A stretch of 64,000 nt of DNA, from positions 33,393,619 through 33,457,618 of the forward strand of contig OY754970.1 of NCBI GenBank assembly GCA_963576475.1, written 5' to 3'. Shown one piece after another: positions 20,701 through 31,100 of the stretch (positions are counted from its first letter, which is position 1; each line of letters starts with the position of its first letter). A program made the position numbers and the translations under genes. The notes beneath the pieces are model-generated. The model was given only the letters and a program-made list of their open reading frames with translations. It made no database searches and had not been told where the DNA came from. The DNA is from Molanna angustata. Lineage: Eukaryota; Arthropoda; Insecta; Trichoptera; Molannidae.

Positions 20701-21174
20701 TGACTCTACCGCGATCATAGTAAGCCGCCTTATTGACTCTGTCCAATTCTTTTAAAGAGTTGGTACTCTGTGATACAGACGATCTCAGCGTAAGCTGCCT
20801 ACCCGATAGAACATTCCTTTGGCACAATTCCTGAATGAACATTAAACATTTTAGGTCTCCAGAATCAAAGACCACTTCTTCTTCTTTCCAAATGGGTTCA
20901 GCTCATTGTAGATACCACAGAAACAAATTAAAGTCATCATACCAAAGATAAAATAGAAGCCAACAGATAGTATAACTGTCAGAGCGTTTATCACCCGACA
21001 ATTTTACTGATCGTTTGGTGCGTACACTCGACGCTCAATCTGAACGCCACAAAGTGTCTTTCAAGCGTCTGTTTTCGGTCATTTCGGTTACTAAATGCAC
21101 TCGGCATTCAGTGTGAACGTAGCCCTGGAGGTCTGCTTTCCTGGGAACATTATCTCTGGCCGCTGGATCTGTTA
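20701..21174. other. Unassigned, moderately GC interval
   Basis: 20990-21135 contains words such as ACACTCGACGCTCAATCTG and CACTCGGCATTCAGTGTG. No repeat partner or gene recognised. Confidence 0.35.
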
Positions 21175-22245
21175 TTCTCGACAAATGTTAAATTTACAGT
21201 GCCCTGTTCCACCATCGTACTTTTCAACTTTGCGCTTTGCACTTTGCAATTCGTCGGCTTGTTTTTTCGTTCCACCATTACATTTTTTCGCAAAGTGAAA
21301 GTTGCAACGTGCAAAGCGAAAAGTAGACGCCTATTGCAAAGCAAATAACCCGTTCTGTTCCACCATCGCTACTTTTCATAAAAAACTTTGCAAACCTTGC
21401 GAATGAATTGAAAATAATATTTTGACATTTCAAATTTGCCATTTGTCGAGTTGTGAAAGTAGAAGTTGTTTCTTTAGGATTTTTGAGTAAATTTATTATA
21501 AAATTTTGCATAAATTATTGTTAGAAAGGGATGAGGAAGACGGGGTTGTAAGAAATTATCGAGAAAGAATAAATTTCGAAAATATTTTACCCACGCAGTT
21601 CCTCGAATATTTAGGTACGCATAAATAGCACTCAGTGTGAATATGTCTGGATTAAGTACACGATTTATTCTGATTTTTTTAGGTAATTTAAACTATGTTT
21701 ATGTGATTATTATGTCCGCTTTTTCGAAGTTTATATGATTATTTCACTACTCATTTACACATATTTTAAGGTACAGAACAGCACTAAGAGAAGCAAATGA
21801 TTGTCTCCTCAACAGCAAATAATTCAGTGAAGCACCTGTTGTTTCACTGTATTGTATTAGTGATAGTGTCACTAATTACTCCAAAAATAACTCCTTTCTT
21901 TTCATTATCTCCAACACTGCTAATTTTTTCTTAATATTGTCTTTCCGGCTCATTTTCTAACAACAACAACGAAATCACAGAACAGACAAGAACGAACGGT
22001 GTCAAATGATCGTGTACGCTACGCGCGAAACACTCGGTACCACTAAGTTATCACTAGGTGTCGCTAGCGTCAATTGAAAAGACTTTGTAAATGTTTGGCG
22101 ACGCCGCAAAGTGACCATTTTTTTTTCGTGGAACGCGAACGCTTTGCACTTTGCGAAATTCTCAAATCGCAAAGCGAAAAGTGAAAAGTTGAAAAGTACA
22201 ATGGTGGAACGGGGCACAGATTTAACTTACTTCGAGAAACTATGA
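21175..22245. mobile_element. Harbinger-like DNA transposon, internally decayed (~1.0 kb)
   Basis: The left end GCCCTGTTCCACCAT then CGTACTTTTCAACTTT (21201-21230) is mirrored at the right end by AAAGTTGAAAAGTAC then AATGGTGGAACGGGGC (22184-22216). Similarity continues outside these: CTCGACAAATGTTAAATTT on the left, and the reverse complement of ATTTAACTTACTTCGAG on the right. GTTCCACCAT recurs at 21206, 21269 and 21357, with its complement at 22201. Inside, 21510-21600 can be read as DEEDGVVRNYRERINFEN, faintly like the start of a Harbinger nuclease. The minus strand near 21950 has MSRKDNIKKKLAVLEIM. No catalytic motif survives. The superfamily call rests on TIR style and is tentative. Confidence 0.6.
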
Positions 22246-23334
22246 GAGATTTCTTTCACACTTTTCAGTAAATTACATATTTACATCATAAAATCGTTAT
22301 TAGACTCTTAACCGCCGTTTCTGTGTTCCTTTTTTTAGCAACTTCAATACTTTTAATATTCTTTACAACGCGGTTGACTAACATATGCCAAAATAAATAC
22401 AATATAATATTAATTAATTAAACTTAAGTAAAATCTTCTATGAATAATCACAATAAACCGTTAGTCAAAGACAATTAATATAAAACACGAAAATACCATT
22501 TGGCCGCGGTCACCGACCATATGTGATCCGTGTTTGAAATCAAATCACAAACAGACAATAAACAAATTGGACGTATATAAAGATTGTTTTGGACTGAAAA
22601 TTTTTGGCAGATGTCACAAACCCTTCGTTGAAATCTTCACCGAGAACACTCGTATCTAGTTTCAAACAAAATCAAAATGATTGTCATATATTTGTACGTG
22701 TGAAGATATTGTAATATGTGAAGATCTAAAATATGTAACGAATACTGTCACAAAATGGTTAAATGCTTAATTATAAGAAGAAAAAAAATCTCTTCTGGGC
22801 ATACGCTGAAAGTATCTGGCTCAATATGGCCTTGACATCTTTATAAATAATTTCTTAAAAAAAAACATATCTGATAAAAAATATAACTCGTTTCAATTTA
22901 TTTCGTGAAATACTTTTTCTCTTTACTAAATAATTTAACAATAACACAAATATATATCGACAAAAAAGAGGCAATAAAATTGATTTGAAGACTTTTATAT
23001 AATCTTTCATATAAAAAAACGACACCAAAAACACGGTCGACGTGACCCATATCAAATAATACTTTGCAAATTGAAGAATTTGATGATTTTCATCATCAAA
23101 TCTTGACCAATTTTATATATATCACCCCATGGGTACCCCCTTTCTTAAAAAAAGGAAACATTGAAATCGGACAGCGTGGTAAATTATAATAAAAAAACAT
23201 GTCAAATTGATAATATTCTCCTTCAATCATGTCTGTTAAAATCTATAAAAATTACGTATTATGATAAAAAAATCGGACATCACAAATGGGGATCATTTTA
23301 ATATATAATGTACATAACTTTTGATGTCTTTAAA
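22246..23334. other. Unassigned AT-rich interval
   Basis: Minus-strand frame 22855-23055 is a low-complexity translation. A short palindrome (TTTGATGA/TCATCAAA) lies at about 23079-23100. Confidence 0.4.
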
Positions 23335-23650
23335 TAGATTTTTATTTTGACAAATTTTTAACATCTCAATAGAGAAGAAGTTGTAATATAGTACCTATAT
23401 CTCGAGTGAAAAGGTCAACATGAATAACATAATAAAACTTTCATAAATTGGGTTGATAGGGAACTCAATAAAAAGACATATCTGTGAACGTTGTGCAAGA
23501 GCATAAAGTGATCACGTTAACCAGCCGATGACAGATCGTGAGCCCTGTAGGTGCCTTGATTTCTTGGTTCTCCGATAATATTCCAACTTCGTCTCTATTG
23601 ACATGTTAAAAAAATCCGTCATAAAAATATCATTGACTCCAAAAATTCCA
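23335..23650. mobile_element. Inverted-repeat element of the 'GAGACGAAGTTGGAATATT' family
   Basis: Left arm words ATTTTTAACATCTCAATAGA and GAAGAAGTTGTAATAT (about 23350-23400) pair with the right arm ATATTCCAACTTCGTC, TCTATTGACATGTTAAA (23572-23612). The centre contains GCATAAAGTGATCACG, then CCAGCCGATGACAGATCGTG. This right half is the inverted partner of 19025-19240. It fits a fold-back MITE or two head-to-head copies. Confidence 0.6.
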
Positions 23651-24070
23651 ATGTTTGAGTATATGCAACTAATGAAATATTCTAGAGTATAATTTTTGAA
23701 ATTAGGTACGGTCGCCGCGTGAATCTTATTTTGCCAATAGATAAAATACAATATCAGTGCAATATATAAAAAAGTTACCTCGCTAAACTTATCGAGATAA
23801 AAAAACCACTCGCAGATATAAATCATCATAAAATAACAATATTGTGGAAAATAACTTTTCTCGGGATGTTTGAACTAAAAGGTATATAGGTACAATGGTA
23901 AACAACTCAGTCTCTTAAGATAGAAGGAAAAACAGTTTTCTTTTTTGTCTTCATACCAAAAAGCTATCCTTGACTTCCAAATGAACACATTTACTTGAAA
24001 GTTCGAGACATTTTTGATATGAAATATACACAATTCGATTTCGAGAGCTAAACTAAAGAAACGAGTTGTG
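23651..24070. other. Unassigned AT-rich interval
   Basis: The minus-strand open frame 23512-23829 runs into this region but has no recognisable motif and overlaps the inverted repeat. Confidence 0.4.
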
Positions 24071-24571
24071 TACTCCTCACTACCAAGTCACTCCATAAAT
24101 ACTTATTAAAATTTTGTATGGAAATTTTATAAGTTTGTTAAATTATTTTTGATTTAAATTATTTTTTATAACTTGATAATTCTTCAATGCCATTTTATGA
24201 AAGTGATGTGTCTTTTTGGCAATTTGAAAACAAAAATATCAAATTTGAAGTTTCCTGAGTTTGGGGTCACTTTGAAATATTTGACAGTTAAAAAAATCGA
24301 GAATCACTATACAGAAATCTTTCAATATAAAGCTAGTATTCGATATACAAATTTGCAAATTTTGAAAATAATCGAATGAGTACTTTAGTCTATAATCGAT
24401 AAAGACGAATAAACACGTCGTACAAAGCACATAGTACACAGTAGGTACACACACACAGATGATGACACTTACTATCTCACTATGATACTAGTTAATCTGC
24501 AATAAAAAATAAACAAAAAAAAAAAAGGATTCACAAATTCCCACTATATCTTCTTGGGTAATTTAGGAGTA
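24071..24571 (+). mobile_element. TACTCCTC-TIR element, copy 2 (uninterrupted)
   Basis: Starts TACTCCTCACTACCAAGTCA and ends GGGTAATTTAGGAGTA. It is about 500 bp and uninterrupted, so it serves as reference for the nested copy at 42913-44481. Shared blocks: TTGATAATTCTTCAATGCCA, TTTATGAAAGTGATGT, AATCGAATGAGTACTT, AATCGATAAAGACGAATAAA and CACTATATC near the right end. No coding capacity. Confidence 0.7.
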
Positions 24572-24905
24572 AAACTTTTTTTCTGAAAAAGCTTAGTTAA
24601 CACATATTTATCTTTTTTTTTACATTTACAATGTTGCACGTATACAACATTCATAAGAATTAGCAAATTACATACATCTTTTAAGAAAATCTTACTTAAT
24701 TTCATAGTGCTTTAGACCTTACAACATTACTTTGTAAAAATCGTAAAATATGAGCATAGCCATTAATTACGTAAAGTGCCTAGATAGGTACTAAAAATGC
24801 TTTTTCTTACAAGTACATACACAAGTAAATAAGGTGCGACTGGTTGATAATTTTCACATTTTCTCTTAATATATCAATTAATTTTTTTATAGAACAAGAA
24901 CTCTT
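24572..24905. other. Unassigned AT-rich interval
   Basis: Nothing recognised. Confidence 0.45.
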
Positions 24906-25588
24906 TAAGAGGGTGACTGCTGCCAACGTACCTATTTTTTCAATTTGATATACCATCATTATTACCAAACGAATCATTTTGAAAAAAATAACCTAGTTAG
25001 TTTGGATATTAATAAAGAGAAATATACCTTAACTTTTTGATTATGTTCTGTATATATTCTTGTAGGAAAATAATAAGCATACCCCGATATTAGACATTTA
25101 TCTTAAATTTCTATAAAAATATAAGGTATAGTTATTTTTTTATAAATTAAAGAAAAACAAAATACCTGGAAAAATATGATATGACGTTGCATTAACGCAT
25201 CAGGTTAAGTAAATAAACCAAAAAAACTTTATTACGCAATGGCGCTGAATGGAAAATAAATGTTTTTTAGGTTTATTTACTAAACCTGAAGCATTAATGC
25301 AACGTCACATCATATTTTTCTAGATATTTTTGTCTTCTTTAATTTAAAAAAAATATATTTCTCTACGCCTTATAGTTTATTAAAAATATATGATAAACGT
25401 TGAAAATCGGGGTATGCCATTATTTTTCTACAAGAATTTATACAGAAAATTATCAAAGAGTTAAGGTCTATTTTTGTTTATTAATATCCAAACTATCTAA
25501 ATTATTTTTTTCAAAACGATTTGATAAGAAATAATGATGGTATATCAAATTGAAAAATAGGTACGTTGGCAGCAGTCCCCTCCCTTAA
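24906..25588. mobile_element. Large fold-back element, ~310-bp imperfect arms
   Basis: The left end GGGTGACTGCTGCCAACG then TACCTATTTTTTCAATTTGA is mirrored at the right by TCAAATTGAAAAATAGGTA then CGTTGGCAGCAGTCCCC. The arms stay alignable inwards: CCTTAACTTTTTGAT against ATCAAAGAGTTAAGG, GCATACCCCGAT against ATCGGGGTATGCC, and GACGTTGCATTAACGCATCA against TGAAGCATTAATGCAACGTC. The unpaired centre is only about 25225-25265 (GCAATGGCGCTGAATGG). No ORF. The arms have diverged by scattered substitutions, so it is older than the hairpin at 11.8 kb. Confidence 0.8.
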
Positions 25589-26984
25589 TATAATTTCTTA
25601 ATTAATATATATTATTTAATCATGTTTCTAAAATGTTATTTTCTTATAAGTGCCTGCTTCACTAGGATTAAATCCCGTGATGAGGAAGGTACTTTAAGTT
25701 AATATATAGTCGAATACGTGTCACAGATTTGGTGATAAAGGGATGAGATATTTTCAACACTGTTAAAAATCTTTTAAGAAGAAATACAATTGGACATTTT
25801 TGTTGCTCTTACAATTTTCACATATAAATCTAATGTAGATGTATTTCAAATGTTTATAAATTAACTTATTTGTAGCATTGTTGTATACGATGTATTGTAG
25901 TTCAGACACTGACATTTTGCAGCGCAAACGAGCAATATATTATTTTGTCAGTATCTGTTAATATACGTTGTTTAATATTGAGCTCAACGTTAGTCAGTTT
26001 GTTTTATAATACATTTAGATATTATTCAATGTCGATAAGCTAAAATACTTGTGATTTGGTATTTTTTTCATCAAAGCCCTACTTAATTATCATTACTAAT
26101 AATAAGTTGCTGTACTAAACAAAAACGATATTTTTGTATTTTTAAAATTTTCTTTATAATGTATTCTTGAACAAAAACAAAAATTATAATGAAGAATAAC
26201 GATGTAATAGTGTATAGTGCAAGTTCTGATATAACTTTAGTTATCTCATTAAACATACTCAAAATATCTTCTGATAATACCTGATATCTTCTTTTTCTCC
26301 TCTTCCTCTTCTCATTCTTTTGTTTTCCTATCATTGCTATGAACTGTTATTATATACAATCTTTGTCATTTTACTATTTTTAATTTTTTTCTGTTATCTT
26401 AATTATATATCATATTCTTGTGTATTCGTGCCATTGCTATGTGGTAGCACCAACTGTTTGTCTCTGCGTTACCCGGGGTAATATATTTCATAATATATTT
26501 ATTATAATTATATATATTTTTTATTTATGTCATGTCAAAACCTTATTGCCATAATACGTTTTGTACATATCGTAAATTAACAACAACTCTGGTTGGTTGA
26601 AATAAATTGTCGTTTGATAATAAACCCGTCTGTGTACAAGTTATGTGTACAAGAAGATTCAAATGAATAAATAAATGTATATCTGTAAATATATTTCTAT
26701 AATTTGCAACCAAGTTTACTTAAGGAATTTAGGCATTCTGTATTGTTAAACATTTTTATACCTTGTGTTACAGATATCTTAAATTGTTAAAGTCAAATTC
26801 AAATACATGTGGGATAGGTGACATTACTTTAAGAATAAATAAAATTAATCTAAAAAATAATAGTATTTTAAACTAGCAAAAAAAAAAGTTAATGTTTTTA
26901 ACTAAGAAATAAATTTACAATTGATTTCAAAGCCTATGTCAAACAAGTGAAAATGAAAAGTAAATACACTTTTACATTTTTTAT
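25589..26984. other. Unassigned AT-rich interval
   Basis: Minus-strand frame 26083-26334 encodes a lysine-rich then hydrophobic stretch with no recognisable domain; probably chance. No terminal repeats or tRNA boxes. Confidence 0.4.
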
Positions 26985-27085
26985 TTATTCATTTCTTTAT
27001 CACACCATTTTGATAAATTTCAATAAAAATAGATAACTGCTGACCAACTAGGTACACCTGTTCGAGGGCTAGCAGTGTACATATT
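26985..27085 (-). repeat. 'TAGCCCTAGAACAGG' repeat, copy 4
   Basis: Starts (as read on +) with TTATTTATTCATTTCTTTAT and CACACCATTTTGATA. It then contains CAACTAGGTACACCTGTTCG then AGGGCTAGCAGT, the reverse complement of the family core. Confidence 0.65.
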
Positions 27086-27610
27086 ATTATAATATTTCAC
27101 AGGAGACATATAGGTTGTACATATTTGCATTTTTAAAAACTATCTAAACACTATAAACTTAAATAATACAAACAGATTAAAAAATGCATCATGATATGCA
27201 TATACTTATTGTGTATGTAGGTATCTTTTAATTATTATTTGTTAATTGCACAAATAATCTGAAATAGTATCTCTTAGGAATACTGAACTGACAGAGCATA
27301 GATGTGATCCGCCAGTCATATCTTTATTCAGTCGAGTCTCAGATCAAATCAAGACAGCACAAAAGTTATAAACAATCAGGTTTTTTTGCGAAAGAGAAAA
27401 AAAAACAATAACATAAAAGTATAAAAATATTTCTGATGACAAAAAAATAAATATAAATATATCTAAATAACAAAATGCCAACATTATGGCTATCCCGTTT
27501 TCATAGGCTGAAAGCAAAATGATATTCTTTTAGCTTTCACGAAACTCACTGTACCGTAATAACATTCTATAAATATATTTGATATCTAAAGTAATAAAGC
27601 AATCAAAATG
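27086..27610. other. Unassigned AT-rich interval
   Basis: No structure recognised. Confidence 0.45.
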
Positions 27611-27611
27611 T

Positions 27612-27643
27612 TAGTGTATGTGTGTGTGTGTGTGTGTGTTTGT
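27612..27643. repeat. (TG)n microsatellite
   Basis: About a dozen TG units with one TA interruption. Confidence 0.85.
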
Positions 27644-28528
27644 ATCACGCTTTCTGAAAAACCAAGAGCATCTAAAAATCTAATTTATGTGCGAACATGT
27701 ACCAGTATACCTGATGCAGTGTCACGCTAAAAATAATGCGATAAAAATGCTGAATTTTTAAAATATTTCAATAATTATTTTTTTCATACAAAATTTTCCA
27801 AGTCATATCTGTCAAAAAAGTGTACATTTTGCACGCAAATATCTGTTAGTTTAAAAGTTATAAGTACGTATTTACACGAAAAAAAAATATTTTCAAGTAT
27901 AACTTAGCGTTTAAGTGAAAAACATGGTGAATATTTTGTATAATTATAATGTATAATTTATTTTTAAAGTAAGCGTTTTGTACATAAACGCCGCCATTTT
28001 AATATCTTTTCATACAATATTTCATTTTCCTACCGAATGAATATGTTCTTGAAAATAATAAACCTTTGAAATAAATGTAATTATGAAATAATAAAATGAA
28101 ACACAAGACATTACAGCAAGTTTTAAGACATATATTGTAAAAATGTGCTTATTATTAGTAAAGATATAGGCATAATAAAATTGCATAATTTGTAAATAAT
28201 ATTTGATTTTTCTGACAATTTTCATTTTTATGGCATCGAACATACCAATGTAGGTACCTACATATTCAAAAAAGTCTCAAACCATTTGATATTTTTAACG
28301 TATTGGAATGGTTACTATGGTAACGGAAAGATTCTGATATTCAAATAAAATTTGTTATGAATAGAATTTCTTTAGAATATTGTTGTAGGTAGGTACCTAC
28401 CTATTACTATTTACTTACAAATCAACAATATACTGATTTCCTATCGAAAAATTGTATGCGATGTACTCCTAAACCGTTTGTCCGATTACAATGAAACTTT
28501 TGTGAATTGTCGAGCGTGTGCCCGGGAT
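27644..28528. other. Unassigned AT-rich interval with GGTACC palindromes
   Basis: GTAGGTACCTAC (28250-28261) and TAGGTAGGTACCTACCTA (28386-28403) are perfect palindromes. No gene recognised. Confidence 0.45.
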
Positions 28529-29402
28529 GGTTTCTGGATTTAAACTTTTTTCTTATTCTTTTTCTTCTTCGTGTATTTGGTCATTTAACCTATGAAGGGG
28601 GAGAATCCTGGGAAAAGAAAGTCCGACTGTCCCTCCATCTCTTCGCAGGTCTTCCAGGACGGTTTGTGGATTTAAACTTTTTTCTTCTTCTTCATCGTGT
28701 ATTTGGTCATTTTACCTATGAAGGTGGACTAACCTGGGAGAAGAAGGTCCAATTTTCCTTCCATCTCTTCACAGGTTTCTGGATTTAAACTTTTTTCTTC
28801 TTCTTCTTCATCGTGTATTTTTGGTCATTTTACCTATGAAGTTGGAGAATCCTGGGAGAAGAAGGTCCAACTGTCCTTCCATCTCTTAGCAGGTCTTCCA
28901 AGACGGTTTCTGGATATAAACTTTTTTCTTCTTCTTCTTCATCGTGCATTTGGTCATTTTACCTATGAAGGTGGACTATCCTGGGAGAAGAAGGTCCAAT
29001 TTTCCTTCCATATCTTCGCAGGTATCTGGATTTAAACTTTTTTCTTCTTCTTCTTCATCGTGTATTTTTGGTCATTTTACCTATGAAGTTGGAGAATCCT
29101 GGGAGAAGAAGGTCCAACTGTCCTTCCATCTCTTAGCAGGTCTTCCAAGACGGTTTCTGGATATAAACTTTTTTCTTCTTCTTCTTCATCGTGCATTTGG
29201 TCATTTTACCTATGAAGGTGGACTATCCTGGGAGAAGAAGGTCCAATTTTCCTTCCATATCTTCGCAGGTATCTGGATTTGAACTTTTTTCTTTTTCTTC
29301 TTCGTGTATTTAGTCATTTTACCTATGAAGGTGGAGTATCCTGGGAAAAGAAGGTCTTTTCATCTCTTCGCGGTTCTTCCAGGATGGTTTCTGGATTTAA
29401 AC
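28529..29402 (+). repeat. Tandem array 1: alternating 131/116-bp units (247-bp dimer)
   Basis: Unit starts (GGTTTCTGGATTTAAAC or variants) fall at 28529, 28661, 28774, 28905, 29021, 29152, 29269 and 29386. Spacings alternate near 131 and 116 bp. The dimers 28905-29151 and 29152-29398 are nearly identical. Each unit carries CTTCTTCTTC, CATTTTACCTATGAAG, CCTGGGA.AAGAAGGTCC and CTTCGCAGGT. Open frames at 28507-28788 and 28944-29282 repeat FGHFTYEGG but the 247-bp period is not a multiple of 3, so coding is unlikely. Higher-order structure indicates recent unequal exchange. Confidence 0.9.
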
Positions 29403-29414
29403 TTTTCTTAACCG

Positions 29415-29590
29415 ACTGAAGAGACGGGATGTAATTAATGAAGGGAAGGGACGTAATGAGGAATTGAAGGGACGGGAGGTACTGAAGGGCCTGAAGGGAC
29501 GGGAGGTACTGAAGGGTCTGAAGCGACGGGATGTACTGAAGGGTCTGAAGCGACGGGAGGTACTGAAGGGTCTGAAGCGACGGGTCTTTT
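29415..29590 (+). repeat. Tandem array 2: 27-bp minisatellite
   Basis: Four clean units start at 29478, 29505, 29532 and 29559 (GGTACTGAAGGGTCTGAAG then CGACGGGA). Degenerate units lie upstream from about 29415. Because 27 is divisible by 3, an open frame (29464-29655) encodes a repeating EVLKGLKRR. There is no start context or domain to support a protein. Confidence 0.9.
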
Positions 29591-30385
29591 TCTTTTTCTT
29601 AATTTTATGTAGACCTTTAGGACAGTTTTTATACAAACTATTTCCTATAGTCTAATTCATCTTCTTCTTCTTTTATGTATACATTTGGGTCAGTTTTTAT
29701 AAAAATTATTTCCTATAGTCTTATTATTCTTCTTCTTCATTTACGTATACTTTTGGGAGAGTTTTAATACAAACTATTTCCAATAGTCTTATTAATTTCT
29801 TTTTCTTTTATGTAGACCAAAGGTGAGTTTTTATACAAACTTTTTCTATAGTTTAATTATTTTTCTTTTATATAGACATTTGAATCAGTTTTTATATTAA
29901 TTATTTCCTATAGTCTTATTCATCATCTTTTATGTAGACCTTTGGTCAGTTATTATACAAACAATTTCCAATAGTCTAATTCTTCTTCTTCTTCTTTTTT
30001 GTAGACCTTTGGGTGAGCTTTTATACATACTTCTATTGTCTAATTCATCTTTTTTTATGTAGATCTTACTTATGTAGTCAGTTTTTACACAAACTATTTC
30101 CTTTATCTTTTTCTTCGTTTTCTTATTTTATGTAGAACTTGGGTGAATTTTATACAAACTATTTCCTATAGATTAATCTTCTTCTTCTTTTATGAAGACC
30201 TTTTGGATTGTTTTCATACAATCTATTTCCAATTGTCTTATTCTTCTATTTTATGTATTTTAACTTATTTTACATAGACCATTGGGATAGTTTTTTATAC
30301 AAACTATTTCGTATAGTCTTATACTTATCCTTCTCTTTTTTATTTAGACTTTTGGGTTAGTTTTAAGTCTAATAGTCTATTGTGC
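29591..30385 (+). repeat. Tandem array 3: ~67-bp degenerate units
   Basis: About ten imperfect units of the form TTTTATGTAGACCTTTGGGT, CAGTTTTTATACAAACTATT, TCCTATAGTCTAATTC, CTTCTTC. The CTATAGTCT marks sit about 67 bp apart (e.g. 29645, 29712, 29780). Units are much more diverged than array 1. Confidence 0.8.
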
Positions 30386-31100
30386 AGAAATATTTTTAAC
30401 GATATGCATACTTGATGAAAATACATATGTAAAAACGAATGGATTGTGGGATGTGACGATGTAACCTGCACTAGAATCTTTTCAATACTTTTGTTTAATC
30501 AAATTTAAATCATTTATATCATCCTATTTTGAATAATTTTCAACACCTACGCATTTGATTTAGTTGACAATATTTAAAGAATGGGGGTTGTGGCCATTAC
30601 TGAACTCTTCACAACGTTTATATTCAAATTAAAAACTACTTAACATAGTTTAAGTCTTCTTCTTCTTCGTTAATGTAGACTTTTGTGTAAATTTTAAGTC
30701 TATTAGTCTTATTGTGCAAAAATATAATGCACACTCGATGCAAAAATATAAAAACGAATATTATGATGTGACCAACACTAGATCTTTTCAGTACATTTGT
30801 TTAATCAAATTTTAACCACATCCCAACAACCAAAATTACTAAATTTTCAATAGGTACATATTAAAATTTGTTTCGATGATAATATTTAAAAATGGGGGTT
30901 GTGGCCAAACCAATCTCTTTACAACGTTGATAAACAGTCATATTTAAAACCATTTCGCATAGTCCATGCGTGCAGAAATTTTGTATATTATACTTCATTC
31001 ACACTTTATAAAAAATAATGGGTTGTGGCCATCACTTGAACATTTTACAATCAAATTCAATCATATTTCAAACCACTTTCCAAAGTCCGATTTTGCAAAA
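30360..31100 (+). repeat. Tandem array 4: ~300-bp degenerate units
   Basis: Each unit begins near AAGTCTAATAGTCTATTGTG then CAGAAATAT (30362, 30694, about 30957). Each also contains AATGGGGGTTGTGGCC (30580, 30890, about 31015) followed by a TTTACAACGTT-like block. Two full units and one shortened unit. Its first block continues array 3's unit, so the two arrays grade into each other. Confidence 0.7.

Noticed and set aside
23512..23829. 105-codon minus-strand open frame
   Set aside because: It overlaps the inverted-repeat element and shows no domain.
28507..29282. Repeat protein encoded by tandem array 1 (FGHFTYEGG repeats)
   Set aside because: The frame breaks between units because the 247-bp dimer is not a multiple of 3, and there is no start context or domain.
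29464..29655. Protein with EVLKGLKRR repeats
   Set aside because: It is the automatic result of a 27-bp minisatellite being divisible by 3; the reverse strand is equally open.
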